Source of the DNA: JAXHUH01 sp034211175
GTDB lineage: Bacteria; Actinomycetota; Acidimicrobiia; Acidimicrobiales; CAIXPF01
Assembly (NCBI GenBank): GCA_034211175.1
Contig: JAXHUH010000235.1
Coordinates: 1 to 64,000 of the forward strand
Length of the DNA: 64,000 nucleotides
Reading direction: 5' to 3'
In this document: one piece after another, positions 51,937-61,154 of the stretch
Position numbering within the stretch: the stretch's first letter is position 1
How the letters are laid out: every line of letters starts with the position of its first letter
Notes under the pieces: generated by a model
The model's input: the letters and a program-made list of their open reading frames with translations, nothing else
What the model was told of the DNA's origin: nothing
The model's database searches: none
Made by a program: the position numbers and the translations under genes

Positions 51937-54723
51937 TCAGCCGGTGGTGCCGAGGCCGCCGGCGATGGCGTTGACGCTCAGCAGCAGGCGGCGCAGGAGC
52001 TGCTCGTGGGCCGGGTCCTCGGCCGGGGTCTCCCGCCACTGGCGCAGCAGCGCGATCTGGTGGCCGTGGAGACGGGCGAGCGGCTCACGGCGGGGCGCCA
52101 GGCGGCGGTGCACGTTGGCCCGCCGCACGGCGAGCGGCCCGCCGTAGACCCCTTCGAGCATCTCCTCGGTGCGCAGGTGCTCGGCCAGCACGAGGTCGAG
52201 GATCCGGGTGCGGGCGGCCTCGTCGTCGACCAGCTCGGCGTACCGGCGCATGACCGCAGGGTCGGCGGACGCAACGCTCGTCGCCACGTTCGAGAGCAGG
52301 TAGTGCAGCGGCGGCCAGTCGAAGGCGCGGGCGAGCAACGTGTCGACGTCGTGGCCGGCGGCCCGCATCCGCTCGATGCCGCTGCCGAGCCCGTACCAGC
52401 CCGACAGGTAGAAGCGGGCCTGGCTCCAGGCGAACACCCACGGGATCGCCCGCAGGTCCGCCAGCGTCGCCTTCCCCGACCGCCGCGCCGGGCGCGACCC
52501 GATGCTCGACTGCTCGAGCACGTCGATCGGGGTCGCGGTGCGGAAGAACGAGATGAACCCGTCGGCCTCGACCAGCTCCCGGTACGCGGCCCGGCTCTCG
52601 GTGGCGAGGACGTCCATCAGGGAGCGCCACGTGTCGACGCCGTCGCGCTCCGAACGGGCGGTCGCCCCGGCGGTGCCGGCGGCGAGCAGCTCCAGCTGGA
52701 GCGCGGCGCGGGCCTCGTCGCCGTAGGTCTGCGAGATCGTCTCGCCCTGCTCGGTGAGGCGCAGGTCGCCGCCGACGCTGCCCGCGGGCAGGGCCCGGGA
52801 GAAGCGGTGGGTCGGCCCCGAGCCCCGGCTGATCGTGCCGCCCCGCCCGTGGAAGAACCGCACCCGCACGCCGAGCTCGCGCCCGGCGGCGGCCAGCTCG
52901 TCCTGGGCCCGGTGGACGCTCCACAGGCTGGCGGCGATGCCGCCGTCCTTGTTCGAGTCCGAGTAGCCCACCATCACCTGCTGGATCGGCTCGGCGGTCC
53001 CCTCCAGCTCACGTCGCCACGCCAGGGTCCGCCGGGTCAGCGGGTGCTCGAGGTGGGCGCGCAGCACGGCGGGGCTGCCCCGCAGGTCGTCGATCGTCTC
53101 GAACAGCGGCACGACCGGCAGCGGGCAGATCGGGCCGTCGTCGGTGTCGACCACGAGCCCGGCCTCACGGGCCAGCACCTGCACGGCGAGCAGGTCCGAC
53201 GGCGACCGGGTCATCGACACGATCAGCCCGCCGAGCCCGGCGACGCCGTGGTCGCGGGCGTGGGCCGCGAACACCCGCAGCGCCGAGAGCACGCGGTCGG
53301 CGTCGTCGCCGACCGAGGCGTCGGCCCGGGCGAGCGGTCGGGGCGAGGCCAGGACGTCCTCGAGCGCGGCGATGCGCTGCTCCTCGGCCCACTCGGCGAA
53401 GTCCGCGCCGTCGAGGCCGGCGGCAACGAGCAGCTGGGAGATCGCCCGGTCGTGGACGGTGGAGTTCTGGCGGATGTCGAGTGTGGCCAGGTGGAACCCG
53501 AAGGTCTGCACCGACCGCAGGACCGGCACGACGTCGACCTCGGCCATCGACGCGAGACCGCACTCGGCGAGCCAGCCGCGGAGCCGCACGACGTCGTCGG
53601 CGAGCTCGGCCGCCGTGGCGTAGGGCCGGTCGGTCGGGCCGTCCGGCAGCCGGGCCAGCAGGAGGTTCACGACCTGACGGAACTTCTCGCCGTCGTTGCG
53701 GGCGGTCGCGGCTGCGCCGGCGTCGCCGAGCTCCGCGGCGGTGGCCGCGATCCACTCGTCCATCGCCGCGGGCGGCGGGCACAGGTGGGTCGACGGGCTG
53801 AGGAGGCGGGCCAGGTGGTCGAGCCGGGCGCGCTGGAGGCCGATCGCCGCGGTGCGCAGCTCGCCCAGGGTCTGCTCGGTGACCTCGGCGGTGACGAACG
53901 GGTGCCCGTCGCGGTCGCCGCCGACCCAGGTGCCGAAGATGATGGCGGGCCAGGCCGGCGGCCCGGTGATCGAGCCACCGGCGGTGCGATCGTCCCCGGC
54001 ACCCTCGCCGGCACCCTCGACGAGCGTCTGCCATGCCCGGCGGAACCGCCGGTCGTGGCGATCCACCGCCGGCGGGAGCACCTCGACGAGGAGGTCGATG
54101 ATGCGCCGGCGCTCGGTCGCGACCGTCGGCCGCTCGATGATGACCGACCCGGTGGTCCACAGGCGCTGGACGGCGACGGTGGCCCGCTGCCGCTCGTCGT
54201 CGAGGTCCGCGGCCATGGTCGAGCGACCGCGCTCGAGGAGCAGCGCGGCGAGCAGGCGCTGCTGCTCGACGACGGTCGCCCGCTTGGCCTCGGTCGGGTG
54301 GGCGGTGAACACCGGCTCGATGCGCACGCCGGCGACGAGCGCGGCCAAGCGGTCGGGATCGGCGCCGTCGGCGACGAGATCGCCGAGGATGCGCCCCCAC
54401 GTGCCGGACACGCCGTCGAGCCCCTGCTGGTCCTCGGTGCGGGCCCGGTGGGACGCACCGGCATGGATCTCCGCCTGGCGGAGGAGCTGGAACCAGATCG
54501 ACGAGGCCCGCACGTCGGCGTCGTCGAGCTCGGCGACGGCGGCGCGGTCCGAGTCGCCGCCGTCGCGGTCGGGCCGCAACGCGGCTCCACCCCACGGGAC
54601 GAGGTCGACGACGTCGACATCGCCGCCCTCGACGAGGGCGACTCGGAGACACTCCTCCAGGAAGGCGAGATCCCTGTCGAGGAGCTCGAGGTCGAGTGTC
54701 GGCGGGGCGGGGACGACGACCAC
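51937..54723 (-). CDS. ppc: Phosphoenolpyruvate carboxylase
   Basis: 928-residue anaplerotic enzyme that carboxylates phosphoenolpyruvate with bicarbonate to oxaloacetate. The catalytic His142 is in VFTAHPTEAKR; later motifs are GYSDSNKDGG, RFFHGRGGTISRG with the active-site Arg, ISQTYGDEARAALQLE, and the C-terminal LSVNAIAGGLGTTG. All are intact and the length is typical for bacterial Ppc. A TAGCGT box ends 6 bases before the GTG. The promoter region overlaps one arm of a 127-bp inverted-repeat element, which could affect expression. It is convergent with the CPT-like gene, separated by 21 bases. Confidence 0.95.
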   Translation of the reverse strand: MVVVPAPPTLDLELLDRDLAFLEECLRVALVEGGDVDVVDLVPWGGAALRPDRDGGDSDRAAVAELDDADVRASSIWFQLLRQAEIHAGASHRARTEDQQGLDGVSGTWGRILGDLVADGADPDRLAALVAGVRIEPVFTAHPTEAKRATVVEQQRLLAALLLERGRSTMAADLDDERQRATVAVQRLWTTGSVIIERPTVATERRRIIDLLVEVLPPAVDRHDRRFRRAWQTLVEGAGEGAGDDRTAGGSITGPPAWPAIIFGTWVGGDRDGHPFVTAEVTEQTLGELRTAAIGLQRARLDHLARLLSPSTHLCPPPAAMDEWIAATAAELGDAGAAATARNDGEKFRQVVNLLLARLPDGPTDRPYATAAELADDVVRLRGWLAECGLASMAEVDVVPVLRSVQTFGFHLATLDIRQNSTVHDRAISQLLVAAGLDGADFAEWAEEQRIAALEDVLASPRPLARADASVGDDADRVLSALRVFAAHARDHGVAGLGGLIVSMTRSPSDLLAVQVLAREAGLVVDTDDGPICPLPVVPLFETIDDLRGSPAVLRAHLEHPLTRRTLAWRRELEGTAEPIQQVMVGYSDSNKDGGIAASLWSVHRAQDELAAAGRELGVRVRFFHGRGGTISRGSGPTHRFSRALPAGSVGGDLRLTEQGETISQTYGDEARAALQLELLAAGTAGATARSERDGVDTWRSLMDVLATESRAAYRELVEADGFISFFRTATPIDVLEQSSIGSRPARRSGKATLADLRAIPWVFAWSQARFYLSGWYGLGSGIERMRAAGHDVDTLLARAFDWPPLHYLLSNVATSVASADPAVMRRYAELVDDEAARTRILDLVLAEHLRTEEMLEGVYGGPLAVRRANVHRRLAPRREPLARLHGHQIALLRQWRETPAEDPAHEQLLRRLLLSVNAIAGGLGTTG

Positions 54724-54729
54724 GCCCCA

Positions 54730-54735
54730 ACGCTA
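54730..54735 (-). promoter_or_regulatory. Candidate leaderless -10 box (TAGCGT) of ppc
   Basis: On the minus strand TAGCGT is followed by 6 bases and the GTG at 54723. It overlaps the left arm of the inverted-repeat element at 54732-54858. Confidence 0.5.
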
Positions 54736-54858
54736 GCCCTGATTGTTCATGGGCACCCCGAGGACCACCGATGACCTGCACAGATACAGAATCCGTCATC
54801 ACTGGTCGACGACGTCCTGACCAGGACAAACGGAGCAATATGAACAATTGGGGCTAGC
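54732..54858. repeat. 127-bp element with 19-bp inverted ends
   Basis: The left end GCTAGCCCTGATTGTTCAT and the right end ATGAACAATTGGGGCTAGC match at 17 of 19 positions when one is inverted. The 89 bases between are less GC-rich than the surroundings and contain a small perfect hairpin (GTCCTG/CAGGAC at 54814-54827). No open frame is seen. It could be a MITE-like remnant, a pair of regulator sites or a structured leader for ppc. From 54859 to 54958 nothing is seen. Confidence 0.75.
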
Positions 54859-54958
54859 TGTGACCGACGGCCGCCGACGATGGTGCGCCTGTCACACCTG
54901 GCGTTCGGTCAGGCGGTCGGCCGGCGAGGTGGCCGGGTGGTGGTCGAGCCGGGCGGCG

Positions 54959-55432
54959 TCAGGACGGGTTCCGACGGCGGAACCGGCGGCGGTGGAACAC
55001 CCACTGATCGAGCACGAGGTACTTCACGACCCACAGCACGCCGAACGAGGCGAGGTTGGCGGCGCTGACCGCGAGCTGGGTGCCGTAGCGGCGATCGACC
55101 CACGCGGCCGCCACCGTCGAGAGGATGAGGCCGGCGATCGTCGTGATCCAGAAGATCGCCACCTCCTCGGCCAGCTGCGCCTTGGTCGTCGTGACGCCGG
55201 CCCGGCGCCACACGAAGTTGCGGCTCAGCAGGTAACCGGGGATGGCGGCACCGGAGACGGCCAGGAAGTTGCCGACGCCACCGGACAGGCCGACACCGGT
55301 CACGAACGTCACCAGCAGGCCCTGCGTGATGACGACGTTGACGACCGAGACGCCCGTGTAGCGCACGAGCTTCCGGGCGTGGGCCCGCAGGCGGTCGCGG
55401 GGCGAGGGGGGATCGAGAAGTGGGGCGGACAC
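54959..55432 (-). CDS. GtrA-family membrane protein
   Basis: 157-residue small membrane protein with four hydrophobic segments (VSVVNVVITQGLLVTFVTG, VGNFLAVSGAAIPGYLLSR, IFWITTIAGLILSTVAAAW, LASFGVLWVVKYLVLDQWVF). The family motif runs through RYTGVSVVN, the charged segment NFVWRRAG and the C-terminal VVKYLVLDQWVFHRR. GtrA proteins are proposed to flip lipid-linked sugars for cell-surface glycans; the closest glycosyltransferase in this window is at 45999, so no direct link is shown. A TAGGCT box ends 9 bases before the GTG start. Confidence 0.85.
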   Translation of the reverse strand: MSAPLLDPPSPRDRLRAHARKLVRYTGVSVVNVVITQGLLVTFVTGVGLSGGVGNFLAVSGAAIPGYLLSRNFVWRRAGVTTTKAQLAEEVAIFWITTIAGLILSTVAAAWVDRRYGTQLAVSAANLASFGVLWVVKYLVLDQWVFHRRRFRRRNPS

Positions 55433-55504
55433 CGTTGTCGGAGCCTACCGGTGGGACGCGGACGTGCCGACCGGCTTCGACGACGGGGGGCCATGATGGG
55501 GGTC

Positions 55505-56395
55505 ATGCAGAACCCGGTCGAAGAGCTGTTGGCCATCCTCGACCTCGAGCCGATCGAGGTGAACATCTTCCGGGGCACCAGCCCGGACGAGAACCGCCAG
55601 CGCGTCTTCGGGGGCCAGGTCGCCGGGCAGGCGCTCGTCGCCGCGGCCCGCACCGTCGAGACCGGGCTCGTGCACTCGCTCCACGCCTACTTCCTGCGCC
55701 CGGGCGACCCGACCGTGCCGATCCTCTACGAGGTCGAGCGGATCCGCGACGGCCGGTCGTTCACGACCCGGCGGGTCCGGGCGATCCAGCACGGCAAGGC
55801 GATCTTCCACCTCTCCGCCAGCTTCCACAGCCCGGAGCCGGGGATGGAGCACCAGATGCCGATGCCGTCCGACGCCGGCGATCCCGAGGACCTGCCCGAC
55901 TGGCGCACCCAGATGGAGCCGCTGCGCAAGGTGATGGGCCCGTTCTTCGACCGGCCACGACCGATCGACCTGCGGTGGGTGGGCCGCTCGCCCGCGGACC
56001 GCAGCGGCCCGGCGGCCACCGAGCAGAAGGTGTGGATGCGGGCCACCGGCCGCTTGCCGGACGACCCGGTCATCCACACGTGCGTGCTGACCTACGCGTC
56101 GGACATGAGCCTGCTCGACTGCACGTTGCGGCCCCACGGGTTCGCCGGGTGGGACGCGTCGGAGGTCATGACGGCCTCGCTCGACCACGCCATGTGGTTC
56201 CACCGGCCGTTCCGGGCCGACGAGTGGCTCCTGTACGTCCAGGACACCCCGTCGAGCTCCGACGCCCGGGGCATCGCGCGGGGCCTGATCTACACCCAGT
56301 CCGGCGACCTGGCGGTGTCGGTGGTCCAGGAGGGGCTCATCCGCCCGGTCGGCGAGCGGGCCCGGGCCCGGGCGGCCGGCGGGGTGACGACGTGA
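55505..56395 (+). CDS. tesB: Acyl-CoA thioesterase II
   Basis: 296-residue double-hotdog thioesterase that hydrolyses medium- to long-chain acyl-CoA. The start MQNPVEELLAILDLEPIEVN is typical of actinobacterial TesB. The conserved RVFGGQVAGQALVAAARTV and GRSFTTRRVRAIQHGKAIFH blocks follow. In the second hotdog are LDHAMWFHRPFRADEWLLY and the catalytic Asp/Thr/Gln-type positions in YASDMSLLDCTLRPHG. ATG 55505 is preferred to ATGs at 55493 and 55496 for that start sequence. The stop overlaps the GTG of the next gene (GTGA), so the two are co-translated. Confidence 0.92.
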   Translation: MQNPVEELLAILDLEPIEVNIFRGTSPDENRQRVFGGQVAGQALVAAARTVETGLVHSLHAYFLRPGDPTVPILYEVERIRDGRSFTTRRVRAIQHGKAIFHLSASFHSPEPGMEHQMPMPSDAGDPEDLPDWRTQMEPLRKVMGPFFDRPRPIDLRWVGRSPADRSGPAATEQKVWMRATGRLPDDPVIHTCVLTYASDMSLLDCTLRPHGFAGWDASEVMTASLDHAMWFHRPFRADEWLLYVQDTPSSSDARGIARGLIYTQSGDLAVSVVQEGLIRPVGERARARAAGGVTT

Positions 56396-57690
56396 GGTCG
56401 CTGCGCCGCGCGGCCGCCGCGCTCGCCGTCGGGGCCATGGTCGCCACGGCGTGCTCGTTCGAGCGCGAGGCCGACGACCTCGAGACGACGGACACGACCG
56501 CGGGCACGGCCACGACCGTCGCCGCCAGCGTGCCCGACGGCGCCGAGGCGCCCACCGACACGGTGCCCGAGCCGACGATGGACCCGGCGGCGATCCCGCT
56601 CGGGCTCGAGGAGGTCGCCGAGCTCGACCAGCCGATCGCGCTCGCGTCGCGACCGGGTGAGGAGGACGCGCTCTACGTCGCCCAGCGCACCGGCGAGGTC
56701 CGGCGCATCGAGGTGAGCACCCGTTCGAGCGGGTCGCGCCGCTACCGCGTCGACCGCGGCGAGGTCGTCGACCTGTCCGACGACGTCGGCCTCGACGGCG
56801 AGCGCGGCCTGCTCGGGCTCGCGTTCAGCTCCGACGGGCGGTGGCTCTACCTGAGCTACACCGACGCCGCCGGCACGTCGGTCGTGACGGCCTACCCGGC
56901 GGAGACCCGGCGCGACGGCTTCGACGAGGACGAGCCCCGGGAGCTGCTGCGCCTGGCCCAGCCGTACTCGAACCACAACGGGGGCGACATCCACGTCGGG
57001 CCCGACGGCTTCCTGTACGTGGCGCTCGGCGACGGCGGCGACAGCGGGGACCCGCTCGGCAGCGGCCAGGACACGACGACGTTGCTGGGCTCGATCCTGC
57101 GCATCGACCCCGAGGGCGGCGAGCCCTACGCGGTGCCGCAGTCGAACCCGTTCGCCGACGGTGCGGGCGGCGCCCGCCCGGAGATCTGGCTGTACGGCGT
57201 GCGCAACCCGTGGCGGTTCAGCTTCGACCGCGTCACCGGCGACCTGTGGATCGGCGACGTCGGCCAGGACGAGATCGAGGAGATCGACCTGCTGCCGGCC
57301 GACGAGGGCGGCGGCGCCGGGGCCAACCTCGGCTGGAACGTGATGGAGGGCGACCAGCCCTACGGCGAGGCGACGGCGCCACCGTCGGGCCACGTGCCGC
57401 CGGTGCACACCTACACCCACGGCCCGGGCTGCTCGGTGACGGGCGGCTACGTCTACCGGGGCGGGGCGATCCCCGACCTCGACGGTGCCTACCTCTACGG
57501 CGACTTCTGCGAGTCGGTCGTGCGGGCGCTGGTGGTCGACGAGAGCGGCCAGGTCACCGCCGACGTGCCGCTGGCGATCGGCACCGGCGGCCTGGTGTCG
57601 TTCGGCGAGGACGCCGACGGCGAGCTGTACGTGCTCGGCACCGACCCCGGCACGGTCCACCGGATCGTCCCCGGCGGCGAGGGCGACTGA
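56392..57690 (+). CDS. PQQ-dependent sugar dehydrogenase-like lipoprotein
   Basis: 432-residue exported protein with lipobox VATAC (Cys21), a Thr/Glu-rich linker and a six-bladed beta-propeller of the glucose/sorbosone dehydrogenase type. Diagnostic blocks are ERGLLGLAFSSDGRWLYLSY, YSNHNGGDIHVGPDGFLYVA with the catalytic-type His-Asn-Gly-Gly, LGDGGDSGDPLGSGQ, YGVRNPWRFSFD, LWIGDVGQDEIEEIDLL and GGYVYRGG. The complete set suggests a real quinoprotein, though many homologues have no proven substrate. It overlaps the stop of tesB by four bases. The beta-propeller protein at 17364 is more divergent. Confidence 0.87.
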   Translation: MRSLRRAAAALAVGAMVATACSFEREADDLETTDTTAGTATTVAASVPDGAEAPTDTVPEPTMDPAAIPLGLEEVAELDQPIALASRPGEEDALYVAQRTGEVRRIEVSTRSSGSRRYRVDRGEVVDLSDDVGLDGERGLLGLAFSSDGRWLYLSYTDAAGTSVVTAYPAETRRDGFDEDEPRELLRLAQPYSNHNGGDIHVGPDGFLYVALGDGGDSGDPLGSGQDTTTLLGSILRIDPEGGEPYAVPQSNPFADGAGGARPEIWLYGVRNPWRFSFDRVTGDLWIGDVGQDEIEEIDLLPADEGGGAGANLGWNVMEGDQPYGEATAPPSGHVPPVHTYTHGPGCSVTGGYVYRGGAIPDLDGAYLYGDFCESVVRALVVDESGQVTADVPLAIGTGGLVSFGEDADGELYVLGTDPGTVHRIVPGGEGD

Positions 57691-57757
57691 GCGGCCGCAC
57701 CCGAACCGGCGTGACGGGACCGGCCGCGGATGCCGCGAGGACCGCCCGGACCGCCGA

Positions 57758-57763
57758 TAGCCT
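57758..57763 (+). promoter_or_regulatory. Candidate leaderless -10 box (TAGCCT)
   Basis: TAGCCT ends 7 bases before the GTG at 57771. Confidence 0.5.
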
Positions 57764-57770
57764 CTCTGAC

Positions 57771-58916
57771 GTGGCCCTGACACTGCGACGGCGGGCCGCG
57801 GCCGCCCTCCTCCCGATCCTCGCCGCCGCCGGTTGCGGCACCGTCGGCGAGGACCCGCGCGCCCTACCGACCCCGACCGACGACGCCTCCCCCGCCCCGG
57901 CGGACGACGACGCGTCGACCACGACCGTGGTCACCGAGGGCGAGCAGTCCGGTGACGACACGGCGGACGACGACGCGGCCGGGCCGGACGAGTCCGCCGA
58001 CGCCGACGCCGACGGGGACGGGGACGACCTGGGCGAGACGGGCGACGACCCCGGCGACGCCGCCGGGGAGGGCTCGCCGGAGACGCTGCCGACGAGTGAG
58101 TCGACCGTGCTCGAGGGTGTGACGGTGGCCGCGAACGGCGCCCCCGTCGCCGGCCCCGGCACCGCGGAGCTGGCCGCCCAGATCGACCTCGCCGAGCGCA
58201 CGATCCGCGACCCGGAGGCCACCGCCGAGCAGCTCGCGCTCGCCGGTCACCTCCACCAGGTCGCGATCCGCAAGCTCTCCCACCACCCCGGCTGGGACTC
58301 CCACGTGCTCGCCCGGCTCGACGACGAGACCGCGTGGCGCACGCAGCGCAACCTCGACGCCCGACGCGAGTTCCTCGACATGAGCCGCTCGGGGCGACCC
58401 GAGAACGTGCCGGCGTGGGAGATCATCGAGCCCGAGCCCGCCGAGTCGCTCCTCTCCTACTACCGGGAGGGTGAGGCGACCTACGGGGTGGACTGGGAGG
58501 TCCTGGCGGCGATCAACCTGGTCGAGACGGGCATGGGTCGCATCCGCGGCCTCTCGACGGCCGGCGCGCAGGGCCCGATGCAGTTCATCCCGCCGACGTG
58601 GGACGCCTTCGGTGAGGGCGACGTCAACGACCCCCACGACGCCATCCTCGCCGCGGCCCGCTACCTCGACCACTCGGGCTTCGCCGTCGACCCGGCCGAC
58701 GCCATCTGGCACTACAACAACCACACGAACTACGTGCGGGCCGTGCAGGCGTACGCCGACATCATGCGGCGCGACCCGGCCGCCTACACCGGCTTCTACC
58801 ACTGGCGCATCTACTACTTCGCCGAGGTCGGCGACCTGTGGCTGCCCGTCGGCTACCGCCGCACCGAGGCCGGCCCCGCCGCCGACTACCTGCTCGAGAA
58901 CCCCCAGGCCAACTGA
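57771..58916 (+). CDS. Lytic-transglycosylase-like lipoprotein with acidic linker
   Basis: 381-residue exported protein. The lipobox is AAAGC (Cys22), followed by a disordered linker of about 80 residues, overwhelmingly Asp/Glu/Ala/Gly/Ser, and a helical spacer. The C-terminal catalytic domain (about 235-370) has INLVETGMGRIRGLSTAGAQ with candidate catalytic Glu252, then GPMQFIPPTWDAFGEGD and ILAAARYLDHSGF. This is the pattern of MltB/SLT-type peptidoglycan lytic transglycosylases. It should cut glycan strands in the wall, possibly during growth or division. A TAGCCT box just before the GTG indicates a separate promoter. Confidence 0.85.
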   Translation: MALTLRRRAAAALLPILAAAGCGTVGEDPRALPTPTDDASPAPADDDASTTTVVTEGEQSGDDTADDDAAGPDESADADADGDGDDLGETGDDPGDAAGEGSPETLPTSESTVLEGVTVAANGAPVAGPGTAELAAQIDLAERTIRDPEATAEQLALAGHLHQVAIRKLSHHPGWDSHVLARLDDETAWRTQRNLDARREFLDMSRSGRPENVPAWEIIEPEPAESLLSYYREGEATYGVDWEVLAAINLVETGMGRIRGLSTAGAQGPMQFIPPTWDAFGEGDVNDPHDAILAAARYLDHSGFAVDPADAIWHYNNHTNYVRAVQAYADIMRRDPAAYTGFYHWRIYYFAEVGDLWLPVGYRRTEAGPAADYLLENPQAN

Positions 58917-59054
58917 GCACACCTGAGCACGCGCCGGGCCGACCGGTGACCCCGGCCGACTGAGCACCCCAGGCCGACCGGGAACCCACAGCCGAACTGA
59001 CCCCGGCGGGAGCACGGGCTCAAGCCCACCGGCCACCACGGCCGATGGGCATCC
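58917..59054. other. Gap with degenerate GGCCGACCGG-like units
   Basis: No gene is seen. The segment repeats variants of GGCCGACCGGTGACCCC, GGCCGACTGAGCACCCC and GGCCGACCGGGAACCCAC, each about 20 bases apart. They recall the phrase GAGCACACCCCGAACTG at the right edge of the window. This may be a low-complexity spacer or a small tandem repeat. Confidence 0.4.
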
Positions 59055-61121
59055 ATGGCCGTGCGCGTCACCCGGAAGGTCTTCTGGGACCTTGCGATCT
59101 GGATGACCCTGCTCGGCATCGGCGCGGGCATCGTGTTCCCGGCGTTCACGATCCTTCTGGGGGTCCCGGCCTCCACGGCGTTCGGTCCGGTGTTCGTCGT
59201 CGCGTGCCTCGCCGCCGGGCTGGTCGTGGCCCTGGGCAACCACACGATCGCCCGACTGGTGGTGTGCCACCGCCTCGAGAGCCTCAGCGACGGCCTGCGC
59301 AACGCGGACGTCGAGGTGCGGGCGGCCCTGACCGGCCACGAGTGGCGTCTGCGGGCCGACGAGCTCCGGTTGCCGGTCGACTCGGACGACGCGCTCGGCG
59401 ACACGGCCCGCTCGTTCAACGGGCTCGTCGAGAGCCTCGTGAAGCTGGGCGAGTTCCGCGCCCTGGTCGAGCGGTCGACGGACATGATCGTGGTCGTGGA
59501 CGCCGACGGCGGCGTCCGGTTCGCGTCGGCGTCGACGACGAGCTGGTTGGGCATCGCACCCGACGAGATGTCGGTCGACGCGCTGATGGGCATGGTGCAC
59601 CCCGACGACCTGGCGGCGACCGCACAGGCGGTGGAGCGCCTCGACGCCGGGGAGGCCTGGGCCAGCGTCCCCATCCGGGCCCGCCGCAGCGACGGCGCGT
59701 GGCGCACCTGCGAGCTCGTCGTGCGCGACCTGCGCGACGACCCCGTCATCGGCGGCACCGTGTGGTCGGCCCGGGACGTGACCGATCGGGCGGAGCTCGA
59801 GGCCGAGCTGCTCCACCAGGCCCTCCACGACCCGCTCACCGGGCTCGCCAACCGCCACCTCTTCGGCGAGCGGGTGTCCCATGCGCTCACCGGGCGGGAC
59901 GCCGGCACCCTGGCGGTGATGTACGTCGACCTCGACGACTTCAAGACCGTCAACGACAGCCTCGGCCACGGTGCCGGGGACCGACTGCTCCTCAGCGTGG
60001 CCGAGCGGCTGACGGCGACCGTGCGCGCCGGCGACACCGCGGCACGCCTCGGCGGGGACGAGTTCGCGGTGCTGGTCGAACGTTCGGCCGGCCGCGACGC
60101 CGTGCTGGAGGTCGCCGAGCGGATCCGGGCGGCGCTGGCCGAACCGACCGACATCGGCTCCATCCAGCTCGCCGCCAACGCCAGCATCGGCATCGCGTTC
60201 GCGGACGACGGCGCCGAGGTCCCCGATGCCGAGGAGCTGATCCGCAACGCCGACATCGCCATGTACATGGCCAAGGCATCGGGCAAGCACCGCCAGGCGG
60301 TCTACGAGCCGTCGATGCACGCGGCGGCCCGGCGACGCCTCGAGCTGAAGGCCGACCTCGCCCGCGCCGTGGCGGCCGACGAGCTGTTCCTCGAGTACCA
60401 GCCGATCCTCGACCTCGACACCGGCGAGACCACGGGCTTCGAGGCGCTCATCCGCTGGCGCCACCCGTCACGGGGCCTGATCGGGCCGGCCGACTTCATC
60501 CCCCTCGCCGAGGAGTCGGGCGCCATCATCACCATCGGCGACTGGGTCCTGCACCGGGCGTGCCAGCAGATGCGCGAGTGGCAGCACCGCCATCCGGAGC
60601 GCCCGCTACGGCTCAGCGTCAACGTCTCCGGGGTGCAGCTGCGTGACGCGGACGTCGTCGCGAGCGTCGCCTCCGCGCTCGAGGCCAGCGGCCTCGAGCC
60701 GTCGTCGCTGCTGCTCGAGCTCACCGAGACCGTCCTGCTGGCCGACGTCGAGTCGGTCCGGTCGGTGCTGGCCGAGCTCAAGGCGCTGGGCGTGACGATC
60801 GGGATCGACGACTTCGGGACCGGCTACTCCTCGTTCTCGTACCTGCGTGACTACCCGATCGACGTCGTGAAGATCGACCGCTCGTTCGTCGGCGACCTCG
60901 ACGTCGGCGTCCACACGGCGATGGTGCGCAGCATCCTGCGCCTCGCCGAGTCCCTCGGCATCGACGGCGTCGCCGAGGGCATCGAGAGCGAGGCGGTCCG
61001 GGCCGCCCTCGTCCAGCTGGGCTGCCACGCCGGCCAGGGGTACCACTTCGCGCACCCGCTCGACGCCCGCGACGTGGACGCCCACCTCGACCGCACGCAG
61101 CACGGCGTGCGGGCCGTGTGA
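59055..61121 (+). CDS. Membrane GGDEF-EAL cyclic-di-GMP protein
   Basis: 688-residue signalling protein that may both make and degrade cyclic di-GMP. Two N-terminal membrane segments (WMTLLGIGAGIVFPAFTILL and FGPVFVVACLAAGLVVAL) are followed by a HAMP-like linker and a PAS domain near 137-245. A GGDEF domain has its intact GGDEF motif near 333 and an RxxD inhibitory site (RAGD) five residues before it. The EAL domain starts at Glu463 in GFEALIRWRHP, with DDFGTGYSSFSYLRDYP and KIDRSFV all present. Both active sites look complete, so activity may be switched by the PAS domain or by product inhibition. Confidence 0.93.
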   Translation: MAVRVTRKVFWDLAIWMTLLGIGAGIVFPAFTILLGVPASTAFGPVFVVACLAAGLVVALGNHTIARLVVCHRLESLSDGLRNADVEVRAALTGHEWRLRADELRLPVDSDDALGDTARSFNGLVESLVKLGEFRALVERSTDMIVVVDADGGVRFASASTTSWLGIAPDEMSVDALMGMVHPDDLAATAQAVERLDAGEAWASVPIRARRSDGAWRTCELVVRDLRDDPVIGGTVWSARDVTDRAELEAELLHQALHDPLTGLANRHLFGERVSHALTGRDAGTLAVMYVDLDDFKTVNDSLGHGAGDRLLLSVAERLTATVRAGDTAARLGGDEFAVLVERSAGRDAVLEVAERIRAALAEPTDIGSIQLAANASIGIAFADDGAEVPDAEELIRNADIAMYMAKASGKHRQAVYEPSMHAAARRRLELKADLARAVAADELFLEYQPILDLDTGETTGFEALIRWRHPSRGLIGPADFIPLAEESGAIITIGDWVLHRACQQMREWQHRHPERPLRLSVNVSGVQLRDADVVASVASALEASGLEPSSLLLELTETVLLADVESVRSVLAELKALGVTIGIDDFGTGYSSFSYLRDYPIDVVKIDRSFVGDLDVGVHTAMVRSILRLAESLGIDGVAEGIESEAVRAALVQLGCHAGQGYHFAHPLDARDVDAHLDRTQHGVRAV

Positions 61122-61154
61122 CCGCGGGCCGCGGCGCTCTGGCAGGCTGACCGG

